Source: Pseudoips prasinana (Eukaryota; Arthropoda; Insecta; Lepidoptera; Nolidae). From it: DNA of 64,000 bases. Below are positions 34,301 through 44,188 of this stretch, piece after piece. Below the pieces are notes generated by a model. That model worked only from the letters and a program-made list of their open reading frames with translations. It had not been told where the DNA came from and searched no databases. Within the stretch, counting starts at the first letter, position 1, and every line of letters begins with the position of its first letter. A program made the translations under genes and the position numbers. Location: contig OX621254.1 in NCBI GenBank assembly GCA_951640165.1, forward strand, positions 22,418,001 through 22,482,000. Direction: 5' to 3'.

Positions 34301-36712
34301 GAGTGTGTATGTTTGTTACTTCTTCATGTCTAAACGGCTGGACGATTTTAATAAAATTTGGTAAGAAGTTAGCTGACACCCTGGATTAACACATAGGCTA
34401 TAATTTACAAAGTTTAACGCGGGTAAAACCCCGGGGCACAGCTAGTAGCTTATATATCCGAATAACACATCACACTAATATTATAAAGGGGAAAGTTTGT
34501 GAGAGTGTGTGTGTGTGTGTGTGTGTTTGTTACTTCTTCACCTCTAAACGGCTGGAGCGAATTTAACAAATTTTGGTATGGAGTTACCTGACACTCTGGT
34601 TTAACATATAGGCTATAATTTATAAAGATTGACGCGGGTAAAACCGCGGGGCTGTACTATTTAAAATAGCTTCGTAGATAACTGATTCATCATTGGTCCA
34701 TTTTGTCATATAGCTAAACTCTACATACACATAATCTACATACCTACACATAATCTACATACATATATGCATAGACTAGTAAGCCATCAAAATCAAGGAA
34801 ACAGTAGCTATCTACAAATAAATAATGAACTGTTTAATCAATTCCTACATATAATAGGGGTACTATAATTTATTAGCGTGTAGTTAAAGCAAACTACTAG
34901 TAGTCTATAGACATAAATACATGCTTAAAAAACTTACAAAAGACTCTAACATTTCTTTAAAAAACCTTGAAAACTAATGGTTTTTTAAAAGACTACGCCC
35001 GCACGAGCCTCGTCATGAATCCCCGTGTCGCGGGGTAATTTACAAGCATATAATTGGCCGACACCAAAGTACATCCAGACTCAGGACTATTATGGGTCAC
35101 ACAAATGGTTATCTTGCGCGGGAATCGAACCTGGGACACGAAGTGACGATGCCACTGTTTTAAACGCTGCGCCACACGTGCCCTATCGATTCGAATAACG
35201 GTCAAGTCACGTAAAACATGTATTTATTTTCACCGTAGCCTAGTTGGTAGTGCTCCTGCCTACGAAGCTGGTGGTCCTAGGTTCGAATCCCGGTAAGTGC
35301 AAATATTTGTGTGATGAGCACGAATATTTGTTTCTGAGTCATGGATGTTTTCTATGTATTTAAGTATTTATCTATCTATATAAGTATGTATATCGTCGCC
35401 TGGTAGGTACCCATAGTACAAGCTTTGCTTAGTTTGGGGCTAGGATGATCTGTGTAACATTGTCCCTAGATAGATAGATAGAATATATAAGGCTAATATT
35501 GATACTTATATGATGCCTGAGTATAGGTATATAATAAAATATCCTGGCACATTATTAACACATAGACATCTGATCCCAAACTAAGCAGAGCTTATACTAT
35601 GGAAACCAGATAACTGATATACTACATATACCATACTACCAAGAAACATATATGTCTGTCGATATGTTATTAAATATTAATAAATTAATAGGTGGGTATG
35701 GATATTTCAATAAATTTTTCTTTGCAACTGGTAAGTAGTAGTAATACATATATTATTATTGTTATTAGTATAGAAATATATTTGTTTGTAGATAATTTAT
35801 TAAGTGTTACTAAGTTAATAAGCGAGTATGGATATTAGTTTTAAATGTATTCTTTGCAACTGATAAGTATTTAAATAGATTCTCTATTTTTTAAAGTTCA
35901 CCGAAAGTATATTTATTAATGGTAGCAGTTCTAAAACAAGTGTACAGATTCTATCTAAAATCTTTATTGAAGAGATAAATTCAATATGAAGTTCTTTATT
36001 TATATCCAATGGCTAAAAATCTATAAAATGATATTTATGTGACACTTATATATTATTATATATATTATTTATTAATCATACAAGAATATTTTTTTCAGTC
36101 TAGATTTGAATAACTCCTGTTATGTGACTGTAAATTTTGAATACTTCTAAAATAATAGTGGTTGTTATAATTAACTATGATTTCATTTGTTACTTTTTTA
36201 TTTTAAATATTATATTTTAAATAAGCTTAACTGAAAACAAGTTTCAGACATGTTTAAAATTAATGAATGTCTATAAAAATTATTTTAAACACAACAATGA
36301 ACTTTCAACTTGTTAAGATATTGTTTAGGACAGCATTCCACAGCTTAGCCGTGAATATAATAGGAATAATAGTAATAAAATATTCTTACTTGTGTATACT
36401 ATGAAGCTTCACAACATTGGGATGGTTTCTGAAGCTCTTGAGGAAAATGATCTCCCGAAAAGTGCGCTGCGCATCAGTTTGGTTACGAAAAGCATCAAAA
36501 ATCTTCTTAATTGCTACCACATCCTTAGTTTTCTTGTCCACAGCTTTCCACACAATCCCGTATGCTCCCTTGCCAAGTCTCTTTTTAATCTCAAACCTTT
36601 TCAGAATATGCTCGTCTATTTCCGACATGTTTTTATCTGGACTCTTCTTCTGCACTTGTTTTTGGACCACATCCTTCTTTCTGTCCTCCTTTTTCACTTG
36701 ATTTGAACTCAT
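22390..36712 (-). CDS. MAPK15: Atypical MAP kinase, ERK7/ERK8 (MAPK15) homologue, 7 exons
   Basis: Minus-strand exons 36390-36712, 29678-29884, 28006-28146, 25762-25901, 24921-25119, 23973-24134 and 22390-22855 join in phase to 545 residues, close to the human length. All introns are GT-AG. The kinase domain spans about residues 40-330: glycine loop GKGAYGIVW (48-56), VAIKK with catalytic Lys69, the family-typical HRDQKPSN (162-169) instead of HRDLKPxN, DFG (182-184), and activation-loop TDY (205-207) where human MAPK15 has TEY. The phrase [17 protein letters not shown] is characteristic of the family. A basic, low-complexity C-terminal tail follows. Members are self-activating serine/threonine kinases linked to cilia, secretion and autophagy control. 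The N-terminus has about 28 charged residues before a second methionine that could also start translation. Confidence 0.93.
23285..24085 (-). repeat. Degenerate tandem copies of the 3' half of MAPK15 exon 6 with its splice donor
   Basis: The true exon 6 ends at 23973 with AG/GTAATG. Downstream in the gene, the same junction with preceding exon sequence recurs at about 23815, 23663, 23452 and 23288, spaced roughly 152-211 bases. Each copy keeps GGGCACACAGAAT-like and GAAAACACAGTCAAGGTAAT-like blocks. The copy at 23288-23371 meets a stop soon after [11 protein letters not shown], and no acceptor was seen before the copies, so they are fossils rather than alternative exons. Confidence 0.8.
23495..23645. 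repeat. Long inverted repeat inside the exon-6 array
   Basis: Arms of about 70 bases (23495-23571 and 23578-23645) are near-perfect complements, including GATTAATGTCAATGTGCGAC and its reverse. The spacer is only a few bases around CTGCAGG. It arose by head-to-head duplication of part of the array unit. Confidence 0.8.
24280..24640 (-). repeat. Dispersed repeat (CGGCCAAGTGCGAGTCGGACTCG family) carrying a 5S-derived SINE
   Basis: Starts with ACCGGCCAAATGCGAGTCGG and ends with GACAGACAGACAGCGGAGTT...CCTTTGGGTACGG, the same termini (inverted) as the repeat at 30475-31075. Between them, 24326-24456 is a minus-strand 5S-derived SINE. Confidence 0.6.
24326..24456 (-). repeat. 5S rRNA-derived SINE, truncated copy
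   Basis: On the minus strand it reads GGTTAAGCAACTAGGCTAGCG, GTCCATAGATGGGTAACC and the SINE body GCTTCGGAGGGCACG. It matches the other copies, though its 3' half is lost. Confidence 0.65.
25285..25745. mobile_element. Helitron-like non-autonomous element, second family
   Basis: Begins near CTACTCTAAATGCGAAAGTAACTG and ends GTCGCGGTATCAGCTAG followed by T. It shares the GCGAAAGT start module and the CTAG/T end with the short Helitrons at 41733 and 55405 but has a longer interior. Confidence 0.5.
26028..26232 (-). repeat. tRNA-derived SINE, family C
   Basis: On the minus strand it starts with a tRNA-like head (GCGCAGCGACTAAGAAAGTCG, B-box GGGTTCGAC) and ends in a body with GATGTAATTTGTGTCCGTC. 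Copies at 34994-35186 and 59690-59879 have the same layout and strand. Confidence 0.7.
26420..26705. mobile_element. Helitron-like element, paralogue of 9757-10067
   Basis: Same start, same Tc-rich middle and the 3' hairpin ACGCGGGTAAAACCGCGGGG followed by CACTGCTAG and T. The terminus here is intact CTAG/T. Confidence 0.6.
27190..27945 (+). pseudogene. 3' part of LINE ORF2 (CR1/jockey-like)
   Basis: 27205-27771 encodes 188 residues of the C-terminal part of a non-LTR reverse transcriptase: [34 protein letters not shown], then [19 protein letters not shown] and a stop at 27769-27771. A 3' UTR of about 170 bases follows, ending near TAAAGTTACTTTGACATTGA. The catalytic YADD region is absent, so the copy is 5'-truncated, but this piece is uninterrupted and so fairly young. 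It lies in intron 3 of the kinase gene, opposite strand. Confidence 0.85.
28006..28146 (-). CDS. MAPK15: MAPK15 exon 3: DFG and activation loop
   Basis: Encodes [11 protein letters not shown], then the loop ending [16 protein letters not shown]. The dual-phosphorylation motif is clearly ACG GAC TAC, that is Thr-Asp-Tyr. The acceptor is CCCAACAG and the donor AAAAG/GTAAGT. The exon enters with two bases carried over and leaves with two. Confidence 0.9.
28179..28431 (+). repeat. 5S rRNA-derived SINE, full-length copy
   Basis: About 250 bases. 28215-28270 resembles the internal promoter half of insect 5S rRNA: a GGTTACGCAACTA block (for GTTAAGCAAC), GCGGTCAGT and GATGGGTGACC in the correct order and spacing. 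A non-5S body follows with CATGTTAAGC-like, CAGTCATTAAGCCATGTCAG and a tail ending CCCAAACGATAAG. Other copies: 49157, 49985, 50370, 54733 and 24326. Confidence 0.8.
28505..28760 (-). repeat. Dispersed repeat, paralogue of 9467-9705
   Basis: Same module order: CATCATCAGCCTGATATCG, GTCCACTGCTGCACAAAGGC, GGTAGCTAGTACACACGTGG and GGCATGGGGTGGCCCTG. Confidence 0.6.
28850..29135 (+). mobile_element. Internally deleted RTE derivative (5' end joined to 3' end)
   Basis: 28865-29060 matches the 5' leader of the RTE element (55795-55990: GTGTGG..GACGGC..AATAT..ACCACCCC, then ACTGCGATC and AACCCGTCTGCCAA). 29075-29130 then matches its extreme 3' end (TTTGGGGAGG.CTTT.TCCA..ACTGGACG and GGCTAATATGAT). 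Roughly 2.9 kb of coding sequence is missing between. It would depend on an RTE partner for movement. Confidence 0.7.
30013..30140. mobile_element. TA-flanked palindromic MITE, copy 4
   Basis: About 128 bases with GACGCCCGCACATCAAGCTA at the left and TAGCTGGACGTGCTGGCGTC at the right, TA-flanked. It lies in intron 1 of the kinase gene. Confidence 0.7.
30475..31075. repeat. Dispersed repeat, full copy (CGGCCAAGTGCGAGTCGG family)
   Basis: Begins GGGGTCCGTAGCCAAATGGC, then TCTGTCTGTCTGTCCGTCC, and ends GAGTCCGACTCGCACTTGGC. A second copy occupies 52350-52875 and 53957-54020, where it is split by the foldback element. Its class is unknown to me; no coding capacity was seen. Confidence 0.65.
32182..32440 (+). 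repeat. tRNA-derived SINE, family A, copy 1
   Basis: tRNA-like head with A-box TAGCCTAGTTGGTAG and B-box GGTTCGAATCCC, then a body GTGATGAGCACGAATATTTG...GTTTGGGGCTAGGATG. The copy at 35231-35482 is nearly identical, so the family was recently active. Confidence 0.85.
32770..33450 (-). pseudogene. Myb/SANT-like gene of the Harbinger element, inactivated
   Basis: Three minus-strand exons can be read: MAQQLT (about 33427-33444, donor GTAAGT), 33065-33316 with [29 protein letters not shown] and [13 protein letters not shown], and about 32770-32970 with [16 protein letters not shown] and [12 protein letters not shown]. The WENL end of the helix-turn-helix is immediately followed by a stop where lysine is usual, and another stop occurs in the third exon (after CTGFTV). 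Such proteins bind transposon ends and help import the Harbinger nuclease. Two stops make it a pseudogene. Confidence 0.7.
34270..34445 (+). mobile_element. Short Helitron (Lep1-like), complete
   Basis: 176 bases starting TCACACTAATATTATAAAG and ending in hairpin GCGGGTAAAACCCCGGGG-CACAGCTAG. It sits between A (34269) and T (34446), exactly as Helitrons insert. No coding capacity. Confidence 0.75.
34470..34652 (+). mobile_element. Short Helitron (Lep1-like), 3' end damaged
   Basis: Starts with the same TCACACTAATATTATAAA after an A, contains a GT-repeat, and keeps the hairpin GCGGGTAAAACCGCGGGG but lacks the CTAG terminus. Confidence 0.65.
34994..35186 (-). repeat. tRNA-derived SINE, family C, copy 2
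   Basis: Minus-strand tRNA-like head (GCGCAGCGTTTAAAACAGTGG, B-box GGTTCGATTCC) and a body ending CGACACGGGGATTCATG. Same layout as 26028-26232. Confidence 0.7.
35231..35482 (+). repeat. tRNA-derived SINE, family A, copy 2
   Basis: Near-identical to 32182-32440 from the CACCGTAGCCTAGTTGGTAG head to the GGCTAGGATGATCTGTGTAA tail; differs by a short GTAG insertion near 35405. Confidence 0.85.
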
Positions 36713-37109
36713 CAGTACTTCTTTTCAACACAAAAACTTACGCGGCGACTGTAAAACCAAATTCTGAAAACGATCCAATTAAAATTCATATATTCGCAAC
36801 AGACATGTTTTGCTATCAAAATGTAATATAAAATGTAAATTCCCGGTGGGGTACCGTGAGCTTATTTGAATATCTGAAAAGCGTGACTACCATCACTGTC
36901 AAAATATTGATTATTTACGCTAAGCAACGTAATAAAGTTCGATGGACGATTGGAAAAGAATTTAAAATTTACAATCAGATGGGTAGTAAAAGAGTATTTA
37001 CTTACGTACAAAACAGCAATTATATACCACAAATTCCATAATCTTTTTGTTAGTGTTTGTAAATATCTTGGTGTTATTAATATTAAACGGTAATTATCTA
37101 TCGGCACAT

Positions 37110-39035
37110 TGGAATTCTTGCTTGGCCGAATTTCATTTGTTTACGAACAGTCAAACAAACCTTCTGTCACCATAGCAACCGAGTATGACAACTATAGGGA
37201 TTGGACTGAAAATGTATAATCGATAAAATTTCAATCAAAAATTAATGTCGACTGTTATTACGCTACTTATTAATAATTTTTATTGTGAGGTACTGTTTTA
37301 GTAACTTATCTAGAACGAATGCTTTGTTACATTGACTTAGAGACACAGTAAAACCTTAAATAAACATTTGTTGTTTTCGGGTAAACTAAAATAAGACACA
37401 ATACTTTTGTCGAATTTTATTTAATTTCATAACTAAGTACATCAATAATGACATGGTAACACTTGATATAATTAGTAATTATTATTTGTCTTGTAATACT
37501 TGACGTTTCTCTTATAAGGTAGGTAATTTAGTAAATGCATACGGGCAAAGAGTTTGTTGTAAGTCCAGGTCCTAAAATATGATCACTACTTATTTTGAGA
37601 CTAAACTAGCGAATTAAAAGATATGCATAATGCCTTCTAATCAATCAATCATTTGTAGGTGATATAAATATTTTAAGACCCAAAGCAAGTATAAACTCAA
37701 ACCTCTTTATACCTAACTCATAATCCGTACATTTTAAATGCATAATTCTATTATTTCAATAATATTCAGGAATGAAATACAAGCAGGGTTCGCCATATTT
37801 TAGTGGATAATATAGAAATTGGAAATCTTGAAGTATCTAATTAAGTATCGACATATTTATTAAAACAAAGCATTTTTACAACTCATTAAAGTAATAAAAA
37901 TTAATTAACAAAATGTAAAATATCAAAAAATAAATCTTGCAATAAAAAATCTCATTGACTGATAACATTGACAATTAATATAAAATAAAGTATAAAATTA
38001 ATAAAAGTATATAAATATCACAAAATATATATCATACACGATTACTTAATCTGGTCAAATAATCAAATTATACAAGATAAGCTCCATTAGAATAAAAATA
38101 ATACATTTTTTTATATAAATAATAAGCATTAATTTAATTAGTATATGTATTAGATTTAAAACACTTTTTATCAAACTATTTATTATCATAAAATGGAAGT
38201 TATTTATTACATATCATAAAAGTTAACTCTTATTAGAAAATAATATTATAATATTATCACTAAAAACAGTAATAACCATAAATTTTAACTGCGTGTTTCT
38301 AAAGCCATACAGGGGTGAATTTAATATCCAAAGGGTGTTTTTCTTCGATCCCTTCTATTTAAAGAAACTAGGGACATTTCCCTTAAAGTACTTATTGATT
38401 ATTATGAAAAATCGTATTCCTTATGAAACATTTATGACTGAGCACTACGCACATGTGTAAATAGTTGTTTAATGATTTATTTGAATATTATTAAAAATAC
38501 ATATGATAAAAAGCACATTATATCATAACATATAATGTTGATATTACATACAATATAAAATGGCGCGTGCCTCTATTGGTTTTAATGCGAATAAAACTCA
38601 AGAGATATTTATTCACTACCATTATTTATATAAGTGCTCAAGATTTTAGTAAGTATTTAAGATAACTAATATTAAACTCGTTAATATTATACTTAGTTAC
38701 GCGCGCCACTTTAAGTTAGACATACCTTATTAAAGATGTCCTTAAGAATAATTTTTCAGATAATAATAATTGATAAAATATCTAAGTACGCTTACAATTA
38801 TATTAGTATTCGAAGTTCGATTATTTGAATGAAATACATTTGAATTATGTTTGCCTATAGCCGTGCCCATAAATCTAGCCTTTCGTGAAGGCACATTTCC
38901 ATAGGCAAATATTTTAGATGCAGTGACATTGACATACATCGATGTATGTGTACAGACATAATACAGTGACATGAAAAAAGATCGTATGTATGTGATCAGA
39001 CATATTAAATTTAATATGTGTTACATGATAGTCGA
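37110..39035. other. AT-rich spacer upstream of the kinase gene, nothing recognised
   Basis: No exon or element was recognised here. The first bases next to 36713 must contain the kinase promoter and 5' UTR, but no specific signal could be assigned. Confidence 0.5.
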
Positions 39036-39050
39036 CGGGTCTTTGGTGTA

Positions 39051-39185
39051 CGGACGCCAGCACATCCAGCTAACCTAATCTGTCAAATTTCTTTTTTAGA
39101 GTTTCAACTTTATCACATAAGCATAAGGTTCACTTTCAATTGGAGAAATTTGACAGATTGGGGTAGCTTGATGTGCTGGCGTCTG
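39051..39185. mobile_element. TA-flanked palindromic MITE, copy 5
   Basis: Ends CGGACGCCAGCACATCCAGC and GATGTGCTGGCGTCTG, TA on both sides. It lies within a further inverted repeat: GGTCTTTGGTGTA at 39038-39050 and TACACCAAAGACC at about 39221-39233. Confidence 0.75.
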
Positions 39186-39344
39186 TACATTTAATTAAAC
39201 ACCTTGGGTTTAATTTTATGTACACCAAAGACCAGTCTGTCCGTCCGTTTAATCTTTACATCGTATTTAAGTATGGTTTAATGTAAATACATATATATAA
39301 AATAAAAAACAGATTCTAAACTGACTGAGTCTTGACTGTCATGT

Positions 39345-39592
39345 TGTTTTAGCTGTTAGTGACCCGGGCTGGTAAGCCGGAGGTCATGGGTTTGATCCCA
39401 TTTAGGACAAATTTTCGTGTGATGAGCATGATTATCTGTTGTGTCTGGGTGTAATGTAATAATATGTGTGTATTAAGTAATAATATAAGTATGTTTTTCA
39501 GTTATCTGGTTGCCATAGTACAGGCTCTGTCTAGTTTGGGATCAGATGGCAGTGTGTTAGTTATCCCAAGATATTTATTTACTTATTTATGT
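39345..39592 (+). repeat. tRNA-derived SINE, family D
   Basis: Head AGCTGTTAGTGACCCGGGCTGG with a B-box-like GGGTTTGATCCC, then TTCGTGTGATGAGCATGA and a tail AGTTTGGGATCAGATGGCAG. Minus-strand relatives are at 39862-40101 and 22886-23105; tail-only pieces lie near 10795-10870, 26270-26375 and 35541-35640. Confidence 0.65.
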
Positions 39593-39861
39593 AAACGTTA
39601 AAAATAAATTTGTAGTTAAACGGATTATTAACAAGTTCTAATTAGTATTTATTTTTAACTACTTTCATGTGTGCGTGAGAAAAGCTCATTAAACAAAGAT
39701 TTGTTTTATTGCCTTTTAGAGCCATTAAATTGAGCTAAATAATTATAAATTATTTGACTAAGTTAAATCGGTGACACAGAACTTTTAGCGAAAGTAATTT
39801 ATTATGAGATTACTTACTTTACTGGAAAAAGGTCAAAGTCTTACGAAAATATTACAGTTTA

Positions 39862-40101
39862 ATAATAATAATATCCTGGGACATTATATACACACGTCCA
39901 TCTGATGCCAAACTAAGCAGAGCTTGTACTTTGAAAACCAGATTACTTTTCTTTTGTAAATACATACTTAAATAGATAATTACACCCAGACTCAGGACAA
40001 ACAGACATGTTCATGCACACAAATATCTGTCGTGAGTGGGAATAGAACCCACGACCTCCGGCGTGAAAAGCAAGCATTTGCCAAATACGCCAACAGGCCC
40101 G
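39862..40101 (-). repeat. tRNA-derived SINE, family D, copy 2
   Basis: Minus-strand version with tail ATCTGATGCCAAACTAAGCAG near 39900 and tRNA-like head (GAGTGGGAATAGAACCCACG) near 40040-40100. Confidence 0.65.
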
Positions 40102-40274
40102 TAATGTAATTTATTTTCTGAAATATTTGCCTATTGAAATGTAATCTAAAAATAAGTGGAATTCATCTACTCTACCCGCTATTTTGATCTACAATGCGGC
40201 GAAGGCACACTTTAGGTAGACGTTCTCACAAAATTAGCTCCCTTTTCACTATATTTCTTTTTATGTCAGAGGGC

Positions 40275-40440
40275 GACTAACGAGTAAGCGAGTCACCTGA
40301 TGGTAAGTGATCACCGCCGCCCATGGACACTCGCAACACCAGAGGTGTCGCGGGTGCGTTGCCGGCCTTTAAAAGAGTCAGCGAACAAGTATTGCTGACC
40401 TTTCACCCCACCCCAATGAGTTCTGGCGACCTTACCCACA
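40275..40440 (-). repeat. LINE 3' end (jockey-like)
   Basis: Contains GAGTCACCTGATGGTAAGTG, CCGCCCATGGACACTCGC and GTTGCCGGCCTTTAA, the conserved tail described for 19060-19470. Confidence 0.65.
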
Positions 40441-40574
40441 TGCAGAAACACAACATTAAAGTTATTATTTAGACATGACTTTTGTAAGGTGGAGGTATTT
40501 CCCCAATCGGGCTGCTGTTTGAGCGAATGAACGCTGTACCCTACCCCTCATATTTACAGCAAATTATAATGCTT

Positions 40575-40947
40575 AACAGCAGCATTATAATGTCCTCCTA
40601 GCCGAATTTCGGCCACTCGGCACATGAAGACTAGCCATCTGGGCGAGACATATTATAGTGCACAAGTGTGTGCGCAAACACAGGGCCACTTTCAATTCCA
40701 TCACTCTCATGATCCGATGGGACGACTAGCGACACGACTGGTAAGAGGTCATGTACAAAACCGACGCCTGCAAGTGCTTTCCGAGGCATTGGGGTATAAT
40801 ATCGTCAACTTCCAGACTTAGGGCTGCTTCTGAGAAATTTTTCTTGTTCCAGAATAATCCCTAAACCACTTTTGGCCCGACCCGGGATTTGAACCCAGGA
40901 TCTCGTCATCTGCGGATCAACATGTTACCGCTAGACCAACGACGTAG
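40575..40947 (-). repeat. tRNA-derived SINE, family B, copy 2
   Basis: On the minus strand the head reads GTTGGTCTAGCGGTAAC with B-box GGTTCAAATCCC; the body matches 10486-10790, including CATGAGAGTGATGGAAT and the end GGCCGAAATTCGGCTAGGAGG. It lies about 160 bases beyond the stop codon of the PLGRKT gene. Confidence 0.75.
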
Positions 40948-41109
40948 TAAAAAAACATGATGATTATATTATGATGACCCCGTATAAAAGAATTATACCT
41001 AAATATGGAGCCCCCTTGCTGAGATGCTTGCAGTACCTGTGGATATAGTCTTACCTACCAGTTGAAAAGCGAGCTATTTTTGGAGACTGACTATAAGTGA
41101 AAAATAAGT

Positions 41110-44100
41110 TTACAGTAATGGTGGATGGATTTTCTTCTTCTCCTCAACGTCCAACCGACCAAGGTCAATTGAGGATGGAGTTGGTAAACCACACGGCCAT
41201 TCTAGAGAGTCGGCTTCGTGAGTCATGATGTGTTCAGCTTCCACTGGAATATATTAATTATTTACTTAATTTTGTTTTATGTTAAGTGTAATAGGAAAAT
41301 TAAAAAAAAAACAATTAATATAACTAATTTAACATATACAATAATCGTACTAATATTATAAACGCGAAAGTTCGTAAGTATGGATGGATGTGTGTTACTC
41401 TTTCACGTAAAACCTACTGAATGGATTTTAATGAAACTTTACAATAGTATAGCTTATAGGTACATCAGAATAACACATAAGCTACAATTTTTATTTTGTA
41501 CTTATTTATTTTAATCTTATATAACTGTTAAATGTGGTGATTCTTATGTACGCCGTAATTGTCATATGCATCAGTGACCATTGTTATTATATTTTCTATG
41601 TGAATTGTTAATGTATATGATGTGGCTGTACTCAATAAATAAATAAATATAGATATTGTGTGAATTGTCCAAAATATGACGATAAGTATCAAGTAAGTAG
41701 GAAAAAATCTACCATCTGCGAGCTATTACACATCCTACTAATATTATAAATGTAAAAGTTTGTGAGTCTAGATATATGTTTGTTACTCATTTACACCAAA
41801 ACTACTTTAACACAGGTGAAACCGCGGGGCATAGCTAGTATGTTATAAAAGTGGCCTTGTATATTAAGATCTAGGCATGATTCAATAATGGCTTATGTAA
41901 GTTTTACAGTATGGAATTTTAAATATTTGATAATTAAGTTTCAGCCATCTTTAAAATGAGTTTTATAAATTTAGGATGAACGAACGACGACCGAGCGAAT
42001 CACGGGGTGTGCGTTACCCGTTCCGTCACCACACCATGCTGTTCAAATTCGAATTTATACAATCCACTCGATTCTTCATCATCGCAATGAAGTCGGTAAT
42101 ATTATTTTTATATAATTATTACTATCTCTTATGTTTATTACTTTTATTTTACTTATTTACTAATTTCAAACTTTTTCTAAGCAACATGACCGGAGTGAAG
42201 TCTAAAGCTCATAATAATATTCTGCCTTCCCATGTTGACTCGCTTATTTAGCTGAAATACGAGGAATCCACATAAACCCTTTCAGTTGCTATATGCCATC
42301 CAGTGCTTACAGAAAGTAACTACTTTATTAGAAAATAAAGTTATTATTTATCATAGGGTAAAACCATTTTATTATCTGTTCAAGATAATCATTATTAGAA
42401 CGCTTTTAGATAAAAAATAACATGATATTCCAAAAACGAAAAGTTGTATATATATATATATATATTGTGTAATATGATGGTATGTCTTTATGTTATATGT
42501 TTAACCATTCACAGTTAAAAAAATTATTTGTGGAGACCTATAATTGGCATATTGTTTTATATTTACTATGTTTCTATATGATATTAAGTGCCAGTCTTTC
42601 AAATAACAAAATAAAATAGACAGTATAAAACAAATTAAAAGCAATATAATATAGATAAAATTTAATACTCTTAATTTAATATTAAAGTAAACTAACTACT
42701 TTTTAATTAAACAGTACCTATTTCACACACTTTAAAAAACTGTTGAATTTAATAATATATGTTAAAATGATTATTGAAATGTTTTTCCTATCAAAATTAT
42801 TGCATTAAAGCTTTACCCTTATATAGCAGGAAGTAAGCTTCTAATTAATTTGTTCTCAACCTAATTTCAAAAGGATAAAAAGCACAAAATATGGTGGCAA
42901 GTATATATCCACTGCCCAGGAAAGAGTTAAGTTGTTTATTTAAATAAATACTTGCATAGCTGTTACCTACCATAGTTCATATTGTTACCAATTTGTAAAA
43001 TATATAAGAATGCAAGATACTTTTTAAAGGTTGTAGTAAAATTTAAATTTTCACTTACTTCTTATCCTATGCACTTTGTTGCCGTATGCAAGATCCCAGT
43101 AGTAAAGAGTCACAAAGGTTAATGGTATCATCGGTATCAGTAGATATGGGCGTTTTGTACGTCTGAATCTGTAAACAAACAATACAACAAGCAATTTAAA
43201 TTATCTTATAAATTATTTTTCATATACAATATGTCTACAAACTAATGTAAAACATTATTAATTATTTTGAGAAAAGTCTTTAGTTTTTAGATAAGTACTA
43301 TATATAACATTTAAATACCGTAATTTTTTAAATACCTAAATTTGTTTTACTTAAGTATATTAAATAATATCAATGGACCTTGTTGAAATAAATCTAATAA
43401 TCCTAAAACTCAAAGGGATGATGAATCAATGTAACAGATTTTATTTTGCCATTATTGCCATCATTAGAAATTATGTAACACTTATGTATACCTACCACCT
43501 ACACTACACATCATATGCAATAAAGATTTTGTCTTGGTCGCATACACAACATCCTAATAAGGAGGAGTGTCAATTTCCATTTACTAACATCATTATTAGA
43601 TTAGAGTTATCACTCTAATCTAATAATGATGCTAGGAAATGGATTCTATTGATCACAGTTATTGTATACTCATATAATTTGCCAAATTTTATGTTGACTC
43701 ATTATTTCGATTATGGGGCTTAACTTCGATTTCTTACATTTTTTTTACTAGTTTGATGCATGAAAACATGAACAAATTAAAAATAAAATATTGTTTCTAA
43801 AACATCAGAATGTAGGTAAAATAGTATTCAAAATAAAATAACTCTACCTTTAACATTTAGGTACGCTTAATTAAAAACAGCTTACCCAGTGATCAGCCCT
43901 GCTGCTGTAGTAATGGAAAACGTTGTTAACCACAGGCAAGTATCCCTACTTTTAGCTATTTCCATTGCCATTTGACGTTCTTGCATTTGATATTGTAGCT
44001 GAATTTGTCTCTCCATCTACATAAATTGCAATTGATTAAGAAATAAATAAAAAAAATATCAATAAATATGTAAATAATACCAGAATATGTTATACCTTGA

Positions 44101-44188
44101 TTTTATTTATTCCTTGTATAAATTCTTGGTTTCTTTTAAAGTTCTCTTCCATGTTGACAGGGAAATAGCTGCTAATGAAATTACCCAT
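41110..44188 (-). CDS. PLGRKT: Plasminogen receptor (KT) homologue, 4 exons
   Basis: Minus-strand exons 44096-44188, 43886-44016, 43059-43168 and 41110-41243 join in phase (0, 2, 1) to 155 residues; human PLGRKT has 147. Exon 2 encodes a polar helix with QERQMAMEIAKSRD, the family's most conserved block, then a membrane segment (LWLTTFSITTAAGLITG). Exon 3 adds RRTKRPYLLIPMIPLTFV as the second membrane segment and YYWDLAYGNKVHRI. Exon 4 is a polar tail with EAEHIMTHE. The mammalian protein is a small two-span membrane protein of the cell surface and mitochondria ending in lysine; here the last residues are HPPLL, so the C-terminal lysine that binds plasminogen is absent. That fits an older function unrelated to plasminogen in insects. 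Confidence 0.9.
41733..41838 (+). mobile_element. Short Helitron (Lep1-like)
   Basis: 106 bases: TCCTACTAATATTATAAATG at the start and CGCGGGGCATAGCTAG at the end, inserted between A and T. The sequence just left of it (41655-41732) also precedes the copy at 55405, so both belong to one larger repeat. Confidence 0.7.
42260..43055. other. AT-rich part of PLGRKT intron 3
   Basis: Contains a TA dinucleotide run near 42447-42466 and no recognisable element or exon. Confidence 0.5.
43577..43642. repeat. Short hairpin-forming inverted repeat
   Basis: Arms CATCATTATTAGATTAGAG (43588-43606) and its exact complement (43613-43631) around a 6-base loop, with weaker pairing out to CCATTT/AAATGG. It lies in an intron of PLGRKT, between its exons 2 and 3. 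Confidence 0.75.

Noticed and set aside
36392..36706. Plus-strand hydrophobic frames opposite kinase exon 1
   Set aside because: Antisense to a well-supported exon.
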